From: Desulfuromonas versatilis
Lineage (GTDB): Bacteria > Desulfobacterota > Desulfuromonadia > Desulfuromonadales > NIT-T3
Assembly: GCF_019704135.1 (NCBI RefSeq)
Contig: NZ_AP024355.1
Span: 3,665,034 to 3,729,033 of the forward strand
Reading direction: 5' to 3'
DNA length: 64,000 nt
Under the pieces are notes generated by a model. It was not told the origin of the DNA. It made no database searches and worked only from the letters and a program-made list of their open reading frames with translations. Made by a program: the position numbers and the translations under genes. Below, one piece after another: positions 63,935 to 64,000 of the stretch (position 1 is its first letter; every line of letters starts with the position of its first letter).

Positions 63935-64000
63935 TCATCGAGGCTGTCCAATTCCCAGAAAACCCGCGACCTGGCGGAAATAGGCGTCGAGATCTTCCTC
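63935..64000 (-). CDS. Possible 3' end of a minus-strand gene (truncated by window)
   Basis: A frame open to the window edge reads 21 codons ending LDAYFRQVAGFLGIGQPR then TGA at 63935. It is too short to identify. The rest of the region after the TrkA-N gene (63825-63934) shows nothing clear. Confidence 0.35.
   Translation of the reverse strand, partial: EEDLDAYFRQVAGFLGIGQPR

Overview
The window is about 64 kb of GC-rich bacterial chromosome with dense, mostly operonic genes on both strands. I saw no rRNA, tRNA, intact insertion sequence, phage or CRISPR array. Several traits together point to the Desulfuromonadia (Geobacter/Desulfuromonas-like former Deltaproteobacteria): an arginine-diaminopimelate cluster that uses LL-diaminopimelate aminotransferase (dapL), a PATAN (DUF4388) protein next to pilT, an EAL-HDOD protein, a redoxin carrying a haem c motif, and many short intergenic repeats. 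The lineage is an inference from gene content; no marker RNA is present.

Layout. 1-8.3 kb: argG (3' end), a NUDIX hydrolase, a nitrilase-fold protein, argH, an LptM-like lipoprotein, dapA, dapB, a 640-bp hairpin-rich spacer, dapL and a strong terminator. 8.6-15.2 kb: Fic enzyme, YigZ, an APH-like kinase, an exported MsrB-MsrA pair, TrmO, an UPF0173 hydrolase and a Cys-rich mini-protein. 15.4-22.9 kb: a degenerate M41-like protein overlapping a free-standing ThrRS-editing-like domain, an M50 protease, a dCache-GGDEF cyclase, a small lipoprotein, a protein with two L7/L12-like repeats, Ric, a 77-aa orphan, and a yheU-methyltransferase pair. 23-31.5 kb: hflK-hflC, an ARH-like protein without its metal ligands, a transglutaminase, a second copy of the 77-aa orphan, an AEC permease, a redoxin-CxxCH-FMN-binding-like protein and mgtE. 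31.5-42 kb: tpm, EAL-HDOD, ZIP transporter, GDSL lipoprotein, dioxygenase-like protein, guaC, PATAN protein plus pilT plus a 48-aa membrane peptide, and an MFS transporter. 42-48.5 kb: cspA, rhlE-like helicase, FKBP, CvfB-like, ABC-F, ppnP, NUDIX and TfoX-like genes. 48.5-58 kb: a Xre/RES toxin-antitoxin pair, a P-loop/DRTGG protein, asd, acyl-CoA dehydrogenase, SDR, hotdog thioesterase and an R3H ATPase. 58-63.8 kb: a DacZ-like diadenylate cyclase followed by a permease with two TrkA-C (RCK_C) domains, an MscS-like channel, a second permease with an N-terminal zinc-finger-like segment, and a lone TrkA-N-like domain.

The most interesting part is this last cluster. It places an apparent c-di-AMP synthase of archaeal (PK-like plus DAC) architecture directly upstream of a transporter bearing RCK_C domains, a known c-di-AMP-binding module, and of channel-type proteins. 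It looks like a self-contained c-di-AMP ion/osmolyte circuit in a Gram-negative bacterium. Other points for a second look: the M41-like/ThrRS-editing pair, the duplicated 77-aa gene with matching promoters, a second pair of near-identical promoters (TTGC-N17-TAGCAT), a terminator in the rhlE leader, and the hairpin-rich dapB-dapL spacer. lysA, common beside these genes in relatives, is not in this cluster.
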